A stretch of DNA of 64,000 bases, from contig DF237262.1 in assembly GCA_000708835.1 (NCBI GenBank), positions 1 to 64,000 on the forward strand, written 5' to 3'. The DNA comes from Klebsormidium nitens (lineage: Eukaryota > Streptophyta > Klebsormidiophyceae > Klebsormidiales > Klebsormidiaceae). A model generated the notes under the pieces. That model was not told the DNA's origin. It did not search any database and worked only from the letters and a program-made list of their open reading frames with translations. The stretch's first letter is position 1. The number at the start of each line of letters is the position of its first letter. Shown here piece by piece: positions 1 to 10,900 of this stretch. A program made the position numbers and the translations under genes.

Positions 1-489
1 GTGCATTCGAGGCCGTACTAAAGTATGCATACTGTCCGGTACGTCATGAGCCAGAGCGCATAGACTGCGGCCGGCAAAGCTTTATTGAGCAACTGTTTGA
101 ACAAGAGACCGCATGCATGATCAACCTGAGTCAGTCACTGACATCGCTCCCAAACTCTCCCCAAACTAAGGACGTTGTTATTATGAATTGGGACTATCTT
201 GTGGCGCCTGCCAGGGTCGTCCAATGAATGTTCGAAAAGGAGGGGACCGTGAGCTCCAATTGCTTACACTAATGCCTAACTCCTAGCTTGGCGCTCTCAC
301 TACTTGCGGCAAGGCTGAATAAGTTACAACTATTTGATGCAACTGCTCAACGGTAACGGATGATCGGGTCAAAGCCTCACTCAAAAGGTTTGATCTCTAC
401 ACCTAGACTCTACCAGTCACTTCGCTAGGTGACCTTGATAAATGCTGTGCTACAACGCAAGACTGCATACCTTTCTAGTGCGCACTGCA
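1..489. other. No gene seen (window edge)
   Basis: I see no convincing coding exon here. It lies downstream of the stop codon of the minus-strand two-membrane-segment protein, so it should contain that gene's 3' untranslated region and terminator. No tRNA-like or repeat structure was recognised. Confidence 0.5.
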
Positions 490-2476
490 CTACGTGTACA
501 GATCCGGAACGCTATCCTTGCCGTCACTGCCGCTCTCAGCACTGCTGGCTAAGCTGCGCGACCTTCGCTCCGCATCAAACACATAGTAGCGCTCATCTTT
601 CATGGGGAATAAGAGGCCGAATGCCAGCGCGATGCTGGCCCATGCTGCTAAAACCTGACTGATGATGGAGGTGTGACTAACAGGCCAGATTTGCGTGATC
701 AGCGTCTCCCCTCGCGAGTCGAGGAGCACAACGAGCGACATCGAGCCGGATCGCCCGGGGGAGCTCGGCCACGCGTCTTCGCGGATCCACGACGCAACAG
801 TCTCCTGCAAAAATCAACCGTGTGGGGTGCGAGCTGAGACTCCATTTGCGATTCAGTCGAACTGTACGGTACTGATGGCACAGAAGGTGGCCTTGACAGC
901 CCAGCTGCCTTGCAGAAAGTAGTTCGTAATCCGCTCTATGATCCTAGTGAACGAGCTTGTTGTGATTCTTTTGAAGGAAAGATCAGACTCCTTTCAGGCG
1001 AGGTTAGAACTAGAGTCGCTATCACATGGATGAATTCCATGCGATTCACTTGAACTCCCATTTGAGTGACACCCTGAGTATGGCGCCAAGGCAACACTCT
1101 CTGCCTTACTAAGAGAAAAGCTCATAGAAACGGAGGATGCTGATTATAGATTGAAAACTTCTCAGCGCAAACGATGCATCAGCGTGTGTACACGAGCAAT
1201 GAAAAGCTGGGCATGGTACGCAGGACAACCGTCTCAGCAACTCGTCACAAATCACAATCAGGAATTTACTTACGTAGGAGCTGTTTGAATGAATCAGCTG
1301 ACTGAGTTGTTTGCTCACCCGGGTCCCGTTGATATACTTGGTCGTGGTCAAGTCCAAGCGCATGGTTAATTGGCTCCAAAAGGACCCGTTTGCTTTCTCG
1401 GCAGTGCTGTAGTAGCTATACCCGGTCTCTCCGAGCACCTTCGTTCCGTTTTCATACGATGCCAGGAAGCGCATGAACGACGTAATGCCGATGCTCGAAA
1501 AGATGTCCAAGCTGCAGAAGCGTGGTGCACTGTAGGCCGTTTCCCCAGCCTGCCCGACGATCCCCTCAAAGTCCGCATACAGACACAAAGAGTTATCCCC
1601 GCCAGTCCAAGTCGCTGGCTTGACATATGCCCCGGTAGGCACGCCGGCGCTCGAGCGCACTACGAACTTGTCACTAGGCACCGCGGTGCCGTTCCGAAAG
1701 TATGCCTTTATTGTTTTAGGAGTGGGTGGCGAGTAGCCGTCGTAGTCTTGGATGCAGCGAAAGCGGACGTCCGTTTCTGTCAAGAAGGTCTCCCAGTCCG
1801 CCGGACTGTAGGTAATGCGGTGGCATGTGGTGATTCCCGGGAATCGGACGCCGCTTTTCCCAATTGACAACGATGTTGGCAGGGTCTGTGCTCGCAGCAG
1901 AACCTGCCACAAAGCAATGCTTACTCACTCCAGCACCCAAAGTGGACAGAATCATTCCTGGTTGGGTCAACTTAGCAAGTGACCAAGTGCTCTTGACCAA
2001 CTTAGCTAGACCTGAGAAAACAAGCCCCCTCCTTTGATGCGCAGAGCAAGGGCTCCATTCGCAGCAAAGATTGAGACAACAGATTGTTGTGCTGGGATTG
2101 CCAGGCTGAGACTTCAGAAGAGGTGCATGCAATCAAAGCTTGTGCCTCTCATGGTTTCTGGAGCGACAAGTCAAACCACACAGCTTAGAACATTTTACAG
2201 ATTAAGACGAATATGACCAAAACGCTCTGTGCGAAAGAATAATCAGAGCTCTGGCGTGTGTATGAAGTGACCGCAACTTTTGGAAATTACCCATACTGTG
2301 AGAATGAGCACGCTCGATAGATGCGACTGCAGGAGGCTTACCGACACAAGTATGGCGGCAAGGAAGCTCGCAAAGACAAGGATCAGGAGGACGAAGCACG
2401 CCCACGCTCTCCGCCGATACTGCACCGGCTGCACATCCAAGGGCATGAAGAAGCCCATCCTTGCAGAAGGAACCAC
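490..2476 (-). CDS. Two-membrane-segment protein with glycosylated ectodomain
   Basis: Exons, in coding order: 2476-2342, 1903-1274 and 804-490. All junctions are phase 0 with GTAAGC and GTAAGT donors and clear CAG acceptors, giving 359 residues. The chosen ATG at 2476 precedes three arginines (residues 21-23) and a hydrophobic segment at about 24-44, like a signal anchor. Residues 45-297 form a region with five N-glycosylation sequons (NGT, NGT, NGS, NGT, NSS) and several cysteines. A second hydrophobic segment at about 300-322 is followed by a short charged, serine-rich tail. This suggests a protein whose middle lies in the secretory lumen or outside the cell, with both ends cytosolic. I do not recognise the family. 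A further small exon inside the 469-base second intron cannot be excluded, and the N-terminus could extend upstream. Confidence 0.6.
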
Positions 2477-4345
2477 AAACCCCGCTGCAAAGCGAACCAG
2501 GATCTAATCCAGGACATAAGGGCACATTGACTCGGGTCCTGAGTAGAAACGGCTGAGAACAACGCACCCCGTAGCTTAGAAAGGATTAGCAAGAGCAATT
2601 CACATGAAGGCGCCTTGGTTCAGGTCCTGAGTAAGGAGGGCTGGAACTCAGTTTGATGATGCCATGTACGATCTGAGTACACGCTGTGCTTGTAATGCTG
2701 TAGACACGGTGGTGGCCCTGAGTACAACATACTGCCACCGTCAGCTTGCATTGAAATGTCCTTCAGCCGCTCCTGCAGAAGAGAGGACACACAGCGATCA
2801 GTGCCCGCAGCTCAGCAGGCAACCGTGAGGCAACCGTCCAAAGACATTGAGCTAGACATCATGCCACTCGCCATATTTGTGAAAACATTGGACAATGCGA
2901 CCGATGAAAAACCTTTTCTGGTCAAAGGCTACAAAAGTCATCAAGATTGCTTGGCGCTGCCTGGCCTTTCAAAAGACTGCGAGTGTGGGGCTCGAACCCT
3001 TCTCGCGACAACCCGAATGAAGCTGGTACAGAACAGGCTGCAAAAAAACAGCAAAAATATGCTAGAATGTGCCAGAGAGCTGCCTAGTGGCAGAGGAACA
3101 CACCTGTGGGTGTTTTGCGGTGCTGTTGGGCCTTTGTAAAGCCAAAAGTTGAACGCCACAACTGGCAATGCCTTGATTAAATATAATATGGCATGCACAA
3201 GTTTTATTGGCGAAAGGCTGGCTGAGACGGAGCTGACATTTCCGTTCAACGGAATGCAATGGACCGGAACGTCACTCAAAGCCAACGGAACGATACATAA
3301 TCATAATTACGGCTACTGTAGAATGTTGCCAAAAGGCCAAGAATTTGCACTTGGCGAAGCATTCGTTTGCCAAGATGTGCTACGCGTGCTTTAAGTATGT
3401 TAAAAGATGATTGACTCTTGCCATCGACAGCTCGGCCAAAAAGTGCTTATAAGGGGTCTGCAAGCTCACGCTTCAAGTTTTTGTGTGCCCTCTCTGAGTT
3501 TCTTGAAGTCTTCATGCAGGGATTCTTTCGGGGCCTCCTTCGTTTTCGTCAGCATCAGCACTTGCCTGATCTGAAGTGTCCTCCAATCAGTACGTGCGAC
3601 TTGCAGATTCAAGGCCACGTCATCTTCAATGATTGAATTGAATTGCACCGAGCGTTGTTTTAACTGTCTCACTCCATACTTCCGGAGTTCACATACCGAA
3701 AATTTCTAGAAGTTTCCTTAAGACTCGGACATTCAGCAACGCTTGTTCAACATCCGCTTACATCAGCTTTATCAAATCGGTATTGCACTGCAACAATCAT
3801 TGTCACCTGGAGATTCTGACCAAGGTAACCGTCAAAACGCCGCTTCCCCACGATCGGATGGAAACGCATAGCTCAACATGCACTCAGTACAGTTGCGCCA
3901 GCCAGAACTCGTAATCAATAGAACATCCATTGAAGCGGCCGGCCGGGGCCTCACCCGCGGGCCTCACCGGTGGTAGCCCCGCTCGAAAGTGGATTCTTGC
4001 ATATAAAATACTATGGAGCTGTACCGGAGTACCTTGGAATACGGGATACTCCTCTTCAATCACAGGTTTCAAACAGAAAATACATGTTGGTGCAAGTTTT
4101 GCGTGTTCCGGGGGGCTGGTATACCAGCTAGAAAATTGAGCCGGAGATGCAACGTGTTCTGTAATCATTGGACATCAAAGTGCAAAAATTGTCTATACGG
4201 TATGTCTATTCGATCAGTCAGCTATTCTACTTCGCTCATTCCCTTCCCTTCGAGTGCTCTCGTACGGAGGGGTGGCCCCTAGACTATCGAGCAGTCGCCC
4301 CAGCGAATTATTCTGCTATCCATTGTCTAAAACGTGCGCGCGCTC
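2477..4345. other. Intergenic stretch, no supported gene
   Basis: Open frames here, for example plus strand 2756-3139 and 3884-4168 minus, are short and lack recognisable domains. Between 2530 and 2720 the octamer CCTGAGTA or close variants recur four times, without an obvious larger unit. A tRNA T-arm-like string near 2990-3005 on the minus strand does not fold into a full tRNA. I see nothing else. Confidence 0.4.
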
Positions 4346-4669
4346 CTAAAGGAACATCGATCTCGAAAGGTGCCCTTGAAGGTGAGACGGGCTCTCGCGC
4401 GGGCGGTGATGCGGGCTCTCCGGGATCTTGTGCGAGAAGCTGAGGCCACGTGTCGGGCTCTCCGGACCCCTATGCGAAAAGCTGAGGCCACGTGGCGGGC
4501 TCTCGGGGCCCTTGTGCGAGAAGCTGAGGCCACGTGGCGAGCGTGGCAGCTTCGCGGGGGTGATGGCGGGAGGCTCTTGGCGCGCGAGCTTGCGGCTGAA
4601 GCTGGACTCGCCCGTACGGACGTCTTCGAGAAAGGCGCCGACGGTCTGGTTGCTCACGGAGCCGCTTCT
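4346..4669 (-). CDS. Possible extra 3' exon of the kinesin gene
   Basis: An open segment of 108 codons ends in TAG at 4346. It is preceded by a good acceptor (pyrimidine tract then CACAG) at 4670, phase 0. It encodes a basic, serine- and proline-rich sequence with three copies of a 14-residue unit built around RGLSFSHKGPESP. It would join the kinesin reading frame if exon 10 were cut at 4959 using a GC donor (CAG then GCGAGT), also phase 0. The alternative is that the kinesin simply stops at 4926 and this is a separate or unused exon. The choice cannot be made from sequence alone. Confidence 0.35.
   Translation of the reverse strand, partial: RSGSVSNQTVGAFLEDVRTGESSFSRKLARQEPPAITPAKLPRSPRGLSFSHKGPESPPRGLSFSHRGPESPTRGLSFSHKIPESPHHRPRESPSHLQGHLSRSMFL
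4434..4550. repeat. 42-bp minisatellite, about three units
   Basis: The string AGCTGAGGCCACGTG starts at 4438, 4480 and 4522, an exact period of 42 bases. The period is a multiple of three, so every frame reads a 14-residue repeat. On the minus strand this is the RGLSFSHKGPESP unit of the possible kinesin 3' exon. Array edges are approximate. Confidence 0.8.
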
Positions 4670-4916
4670 CTGTGGAAGGGTAATGAAATCTGATGTGAGC
4701 ATTCTGGTTGATCCGAGAAAGATTTGCCCAAGAGCTAGTGTGCTGGGTTTCTATCACACGGCATCCTTAAATATAAAAGAAGGTCCAAATGAAGAATCAG
4801 TCCAATCATACCGCCTATCAAAAGAACGTGACTGCCGACGACGGTTTGGTTAACAAGGGGCAACGTTCGGTGCACTCAAGACAAGCAGGCTGATTCGCAT
4901 GAACGAGCCCACAAAC

Positions 4917-4972
4917 TGCAACTCGTCAGAAAAGTTTAGAACAAGATAAGCCACTCGCCTGCAACTCGTCAG
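4917..4972. repeat. 14-bp direct repeat at end of kinesin exon 10
   Basis: CTGCAACTCGTCAG occurs at 4917-4930 and 4959-4972, 42 bases apart. On the coding strand both read as an exon-like end in TTGCAG, and the lower copy can act as an acceptor. This makes the 3' end of the kinesin gene ambiguous. Confidence 0.7.
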
Positions 4973-7900
4973 CCATGATAAACGCCCACGTCTCCACATC
5001 CAGCACCGGACCATCCTCTAGGCTCCACGTGGCAGCCTCCTGCCCCGGGGGCCGGACATCCAACGGCCGAAGCAGCAACGAGAGCGGCGACTTGAACCCG
5101 GCCCGCCCACTCTCCTGGTCGCCGGAAGTCCCCACAGCGCGCGCGCTCAAAGGAACGGGTGACCCAGGAGGGGAGAAAGTTTTGGGCGCCAAAATGGACT
5201 GGAATAAAGTGGGCAGGTTGCAGAGCGGGTTAAAGAAGTAGAAGAGGGCGGCCGCCCTCGAGCCGTCGCCCAGGGCTGAAGGGTCGCCGAGAAGGAGGCA
5301 GTCGCCGTTGCGAAGCTCGGCGAAGCGCTGCAGGGAAAGACCGTAACTGGTTGAGTAATTGACTTCCGCTGCTGCTCATCATCTTTCTTCCCATCAAAAT
5401 GCTATCTGCAACCCTCCTCCGGCATGATTGTTTACGACAGTCAGTCCGGAAAGGCGAGAAGATTCAAAAAAATCCTTGACCCCGCTTCGTAAATGCGGGA
5501 TCGCGTAGCATTCACACCTGCTCATTGAAAAGAACAGTTCGGAAACCCTCTGAGCATCTCAGACTAGAATCAACACTGCAGAACTCATAAGAAACTACCA
5601 AAGGAAAGTTCAGAAACGGTTGCTCCTAGTAGCGGAGCAGAGAGCACGAACGTCTCACAACATCCCGAATAAGAAAGCAAAAGAAGCTACATCGAAGTGG
5701 TCCTCTGATTCCATAAAATACCTATTTAAGACAACAATCTCTAAAGAATCGCAGTATGCCTCACCGGCAGCGGCATCCCGTTCAGCAGCGCCGGCGCGTC
5801 GTTGAGCGACCTGGCAATCACGGTAGCGCAGCTCGCTTTTCCCGCGGCGGGGGGGGCGACCACCATCTCAATGTGCTCCTTCGCCAGCCCCCCTGGAAGC
5901 TTGAAGCCGACCGCTGGATCACTCCCGATGCTGAAAAAGCGGGCGAAAGGATGAGAATGCGGCGACTCCACGATTAGTCGCTGAACGTCACGCTATATGA
6001 GGACTGGAGACTTTGACTTGGAAACTTTATCGGAAGTTGGACTTTGTGGCGCTGATTGCGAGCCTACAGGGTCAGGTAAATCGTCTGAAAACATCACAAC
6101 GTGAAACACATACTCCTCCCTCACGCATCTTCTTTCATTATTGGAGCTCAATCCACCCTTCCAAGATGCAATACGCGTGGACCGCAGCTTGAGACAGTCA
6201 AAGCTTCAAGTCCGGCCAATCACCTGTTGACACCTGGCGCCAGGACGTGCACCGCCCAGCTGGCCTTCAATGCGTCTCCAGACGTTTCCTCCCGTTCCAA
6301 AGCATGCGCCAGTAGTCCCTCTCCCGAGGCTTCCCTGAACAAAACCGACTCGTCTACTGCAATTCCGAGCCGCCTCAAAACTCTCAACCCGGCAACCAGC
6401 TTCCGGTTCGACGCGGAATTCTCCAGGAGCCGCGTCTCGTCTTTCGGCGTTCCGGCTTCCTTGTCCGCTTCCGTTTCCGGTTCCGGTCTAGGAGACCCCT
6501 TGTGGTCGCTGCCCACTAGCAGCTGCACGAGGAAAGGCGACGCGGCGCCGATCGCCGACGAAAAGCCCTCAAACCTCCGCCATTGCGGTTCTGCCACGTG
6601 GACAATCCGCTTCTCCACTTCCGGCTCCGGTTCCGGTTCCGGTCCCGTCGCTGAGTCAATGGACATACTCACTGCCGCCTCCGTTTCGGTAGCTCTATCT
6701 GAAGTCTGCGCGCGTTCGCAATCCGTTCCGTTGTCCAATAAACTGATGACGTCAGTCGCCGTTCCGGCGTTCGCGGTGTTCAATATCTCCGTTCCGGACG
6801 CTGCTGAAGCATACGCTACAAGCCCTTCCGTATCGGTGACCGTATCTACACCGTTTGATTCCGTCTCAGTAGAGCTAGACGCCAACTCAAGCGGAACCGG
6901 ATCCGTCATGCTGTCGCGAAAAACGACCTCCTCCGTTCCGCTTCGAGCATCTGTACACGAGACACCGGAATCCGTTCCGTCGTCCACCACCTTTGGCGGC
7001 GTCTCCGTCTCCGTCGCGGCGCTCTTCAACTTTGGGGCCTCCGTTTCCGTTCCTTCCGTTACAACGTCGGCCGGACTCGTTTCCGTGGAGGACGCAGCGG
7101 TTTCCACCCCGGGCTCCGTTTCCGTTCCTGCCGACCTTGATTCCGGTAAGAAGGCGTCGGTTCCGCTGGACACCGTTGGCGTCGGAGCCTCCGTTTCCGT
7201 TCCCTCTGTGACTGTGACTGCCCTGACTTCCGGATCCGTTTCCGTTTCCGCCGTTGCCATAATGAGCCCGTCCGTTGCAGTCCCTTCTGTTGCCGTTTCC
7301 GGCCAAGCAACAGGCTCTGTCTCGGTACTTTCCGTTGCGGTCGCCGGAACGGGTTCCGTTTCCGTCCCTTCCGTTGCCATCGTCGGTACGGGGTCCGTCT
7401 CCGTGGCACTGGTGACACTGAAACTCTCCTCGCTCGCTTCGGACGAGCGCCGCGTCCTGATCCGCAGTTCCGGCCGCTTTCCGTTCCCGTTCCGCTGCTC
7501 CAGCAGGTCCTTGAGCCCCTTCGGAGAGGCACGGGGGCTCCCCCTAGGGCTGATTCGTCCCGCCAACGACCCAACCACCCCCCCAACGAGAATGCGCGCC
7601 GCGTCCGCCCAAGTGTGCGAGCGCGCGCGTTCGATCGGACGGCTGTGATTGGCAGAGATGGTGTCCCACGTGTCATCGAGGACTCGGGACGAGAAGCCTT
7701 CCACCGGAGTCAACATGCTCGAGGTCGGGGAGTCGGGGTGGGAGTCGGGGTTCCCGTTCCGGTCACCGAGTCCGCTGCCGAGGAGCCGCGACGCGACGGA
7801 GTGCGCCTTGAAGAACGAATTCTCTGTTAGCGGGTCCAAGCGAGCCGTTGCCAGCGTTTCTTTCCCGATCGGCGCTTCGCCGCCCAGTATTTCTGTCGCG

Positions 7901-10900
7901 CTCTCTAGTTGCGCGACCGGGGATTGCGGCCCGGGCACAACGAGTGCAGCCGGAACGCTTGCCATGCTCTGAACAACCGCCCGAAGTGACTCAATCTCCG
8001 TTCGCAGGGACTGGATCAGCTTTTCGCGGGGGTCTTCGTTGAGGACCGGTTTGTTTTTGATGCGCTTGGCCCGGTTTGCGTACCGAAGCGTCGAGAGCGT
8101 CTCTTTCACGTCCTTTTCCGCGGGGCTGATGCTTGCGACCATCACCGTCTTGCTGTTACCGCCCAGGCTCTCCTTGAGAAGCCACGTGAGGGACGAGTTG
8201 CGGTACGGCACGAAGTCGCTGCCACGTGCCAGCTCCGTGATGACCTGGACACGTGGACGGGTTAAGCTAAATTTCTGAGTCCACTTGATGCCAAGGTTTG
8301 AGCGGTGCTTCGTCATTGCTTACTACGAAACGAAAATTTCTTGTTACTTTCGAAGAGAAATTTTATGTACCGCCACAGCCGTCAAAAAGCCTGTCTGTCG
8401 AAATGATGAGCAAAGACTGAAGTCAAAAGGAGGAAGAACAGAAGAAAGAGCGACCACTCGCAAGCTCGAAATGCACACAATTAAGCCAGCTGGAAATACT
8501 TTTTGCCTGAAATTACGGACGAAGTTAATTGGCGTCAATCCTTCCGTGGCGAATCCCTCGAGCCTTTTGTAAAAGGGGTGAAAGAGAAGCGCAACGAACG
8601 ACCTCCGCTTCCAGAGGCGCACAGCCATCACCGATTAAAGTAATTGAAGCACACACTCCTTCACAGCCAACTTTACAAGCACCAAGCATAGTCACCTGGA
8701 ATGCTAATGACAGAAACTTGGGCAGAAAAGTATATTGACGGGCTTGCCACTCACGTCATTCAAGAGCGACAGCGACTTGTTGATGAATCCCGACTCCTTG
8801 AGCCGCGCCCCGGTTGCATTCGTCCGGTTCTGCCGCTCGCTCCCTGCGAGATCCACCAGGTTGATCCTGCTAACCCGGCGGAAGGGTACCCCGGTCTCGG
8901 GGGACGCCTTGGTCTGCACGGGAGGTTTGCTTAGGTTAACGTCTAACCCGACTCTGAGAGAGCGGTATGTATATTTGCAGCTTGCGTGTCTGTGGTAAGA
9001 GTTGCTGGGGTCCACTCTGTTGATTCAACGAATCCTAGTTCCGTGAGAGCATAATTGAAGCTTCGGTGAGGATTTTTTTTCTGCTGATCTCAATTTGGAC
9101 AAGATTCGTGACTGATCTTGCGAAGTTCCAATAGCACTAGATCGATGCACACTACTGTGAGCTTATTCAAAGGCTGGACTTGTCCTTCGAGCAACGTGAT
9201 GAAAGATGGACGTGAGACTCTGACATTGCGAGAGATCCCGGCGGAACGTCCGAAAAGAATGGTTGGGTGATGGCCGAGCTCCTCAAGTGAACCGCTATAT
9301 CGGAGGTGTAAGACCGAGCAGACGAGACTGTCAGGACTGCTATTTTTATAAATATAAATACATGCGCCCATGATTTTCCATGGACACGAAAATGGTCGAC
9401 TATATGACGACTGGACGTGGATGAGTCTTAGCTATACTCCTCTTCCATCGCGATAGGGGAAAAATCAGCCCCAAAAGCCCCCCCCTCTCACCTGCGTAAC
9501 GGTCAATGTGAACACCGTATGACTCCGGCTGGACAGCTTATTCATGTCCGTCGCAGCAATCGTCCGATTTCGGGACCCCTCCTCCAGCAGCGCCGCCATT
9601 TCCGCCCAGCTCGACACGTGGCGCTCCGTCAGCCCCTCCACGTACGGCCCCTTGTCCGGGTGCTCCCGGATCTTGAGCGTGGCCCGCGCCCCCTGGTTAA
9701 CCGCCTTGGTTTGACTAACCCCGCCCCGGACCGCCCGCTCGGGGGCCTCCACCGACCCCTCGGACTCCGCCACGGACGCCACGTCACTGCCCACGTCATC
9801 CTCCGCGTCGCCGTCCTCCCCCTGGCTCTTCCCGAACCGCGTCGCGGGGGGTTTGGCCGCGCCCGCTTTGCGCGCGCGTTTTACGAACCTCTGCGCCGCG
9901 AGTTTCGCCTGGACCATGACGCGGAGAGAGGGTGCCCGGGGCCGGGAACCGGGGGCCCCGCTCTGCTCGGAATCGCTGGTCGGTTCGCTGGCGTCACGGT
10001 CGGTGTCGGAGTCGTCGCGCTCTGAGTCGCCGTCTTGGAAGTAGGACGCGGGGGCCTTGGTGCGCGCGAGCAGATCGCGCACTTGCTCGCGGTAGATCTC
10101 GAGGTACGTGACCTGCGGCCAATGGATGACGGGCAAACGTTTCAGACTCTGAGCATCTTTTACGCTCCAAAATGGTTTCTCGAAAGGGTTCTTGTGCAAA
10201 CGAAGCTTTGCCGACCGGCATCAAGAGACGTCGCCGTACCAACAATCTTTCTTCCGATGCAGAAGGACGAAGCCGTTCAGACAGGATAATAATCCAGTAG
10301 GGTAAACTTGAAAAGGCAGATTCGAAGTGCCGAACACAGCAATCAACTTGGTGACCCTAACAGTATTTCGGCATGTTCTGCGCTTAGCTCGAGACAACAC
10401 GGCCAAGGCCCATTCTAGCTTCGGACGGGCCGATCAGAACTGAGAAGAGCGTCGATGTTGAAAGCACGGGCGCAATAGGACGCGATCCCAGACCCAACTG
10501 AACCTCCATCTCAAAACTGGTCGCCCCTAAGCACCTGCATTTCTATTTCTCCCTGAGCGACCGTTCGCGAAGCAGTGTGGAAAATCGGAATCGACCCCGG
10601 AAAACGGAGGGAAAATCGATCCTAAAGAGCAGCGCACCTCTACCGAGACGTCTGTGCCCGCGTCCCGCTTCTCCTTTAGCCGCTGCAGAAGCGCGGCCGC
10701 CAGCCGGGGGGTGATACCGGCCCCCTCCTCCGTTGAATCGCCCATCATGGAGAAACTCTTGCCCGCGCCGGTCTGGCCGTATGCGAACATCTGCGGATGA
10801 AGGGGAGCGCTTATCTGCCTGGTCGCTCCACTTACGCTATCCGATTGGTCGATCTTGAGAGCTGAGAAAATTGGTAGAACTATTTCAAGCAAGCAAAGAG

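Noticed and set aside
2980-3050. tRNA-like T-arm (GGGTTCGAGCCCC) on the minus strand
   Set aside because: The T-stem is imperfect and no matching acceptor, D or anticodon arms could be folded. At most an old tRNA-derived fragment.
6101-7648. 515-codon plus-strand open frame
   Set aside because: It is antisense to the kinesin TETE-rich exon. The repetitive SVSVPSV composition simply mirrors the minus-strand repeat.
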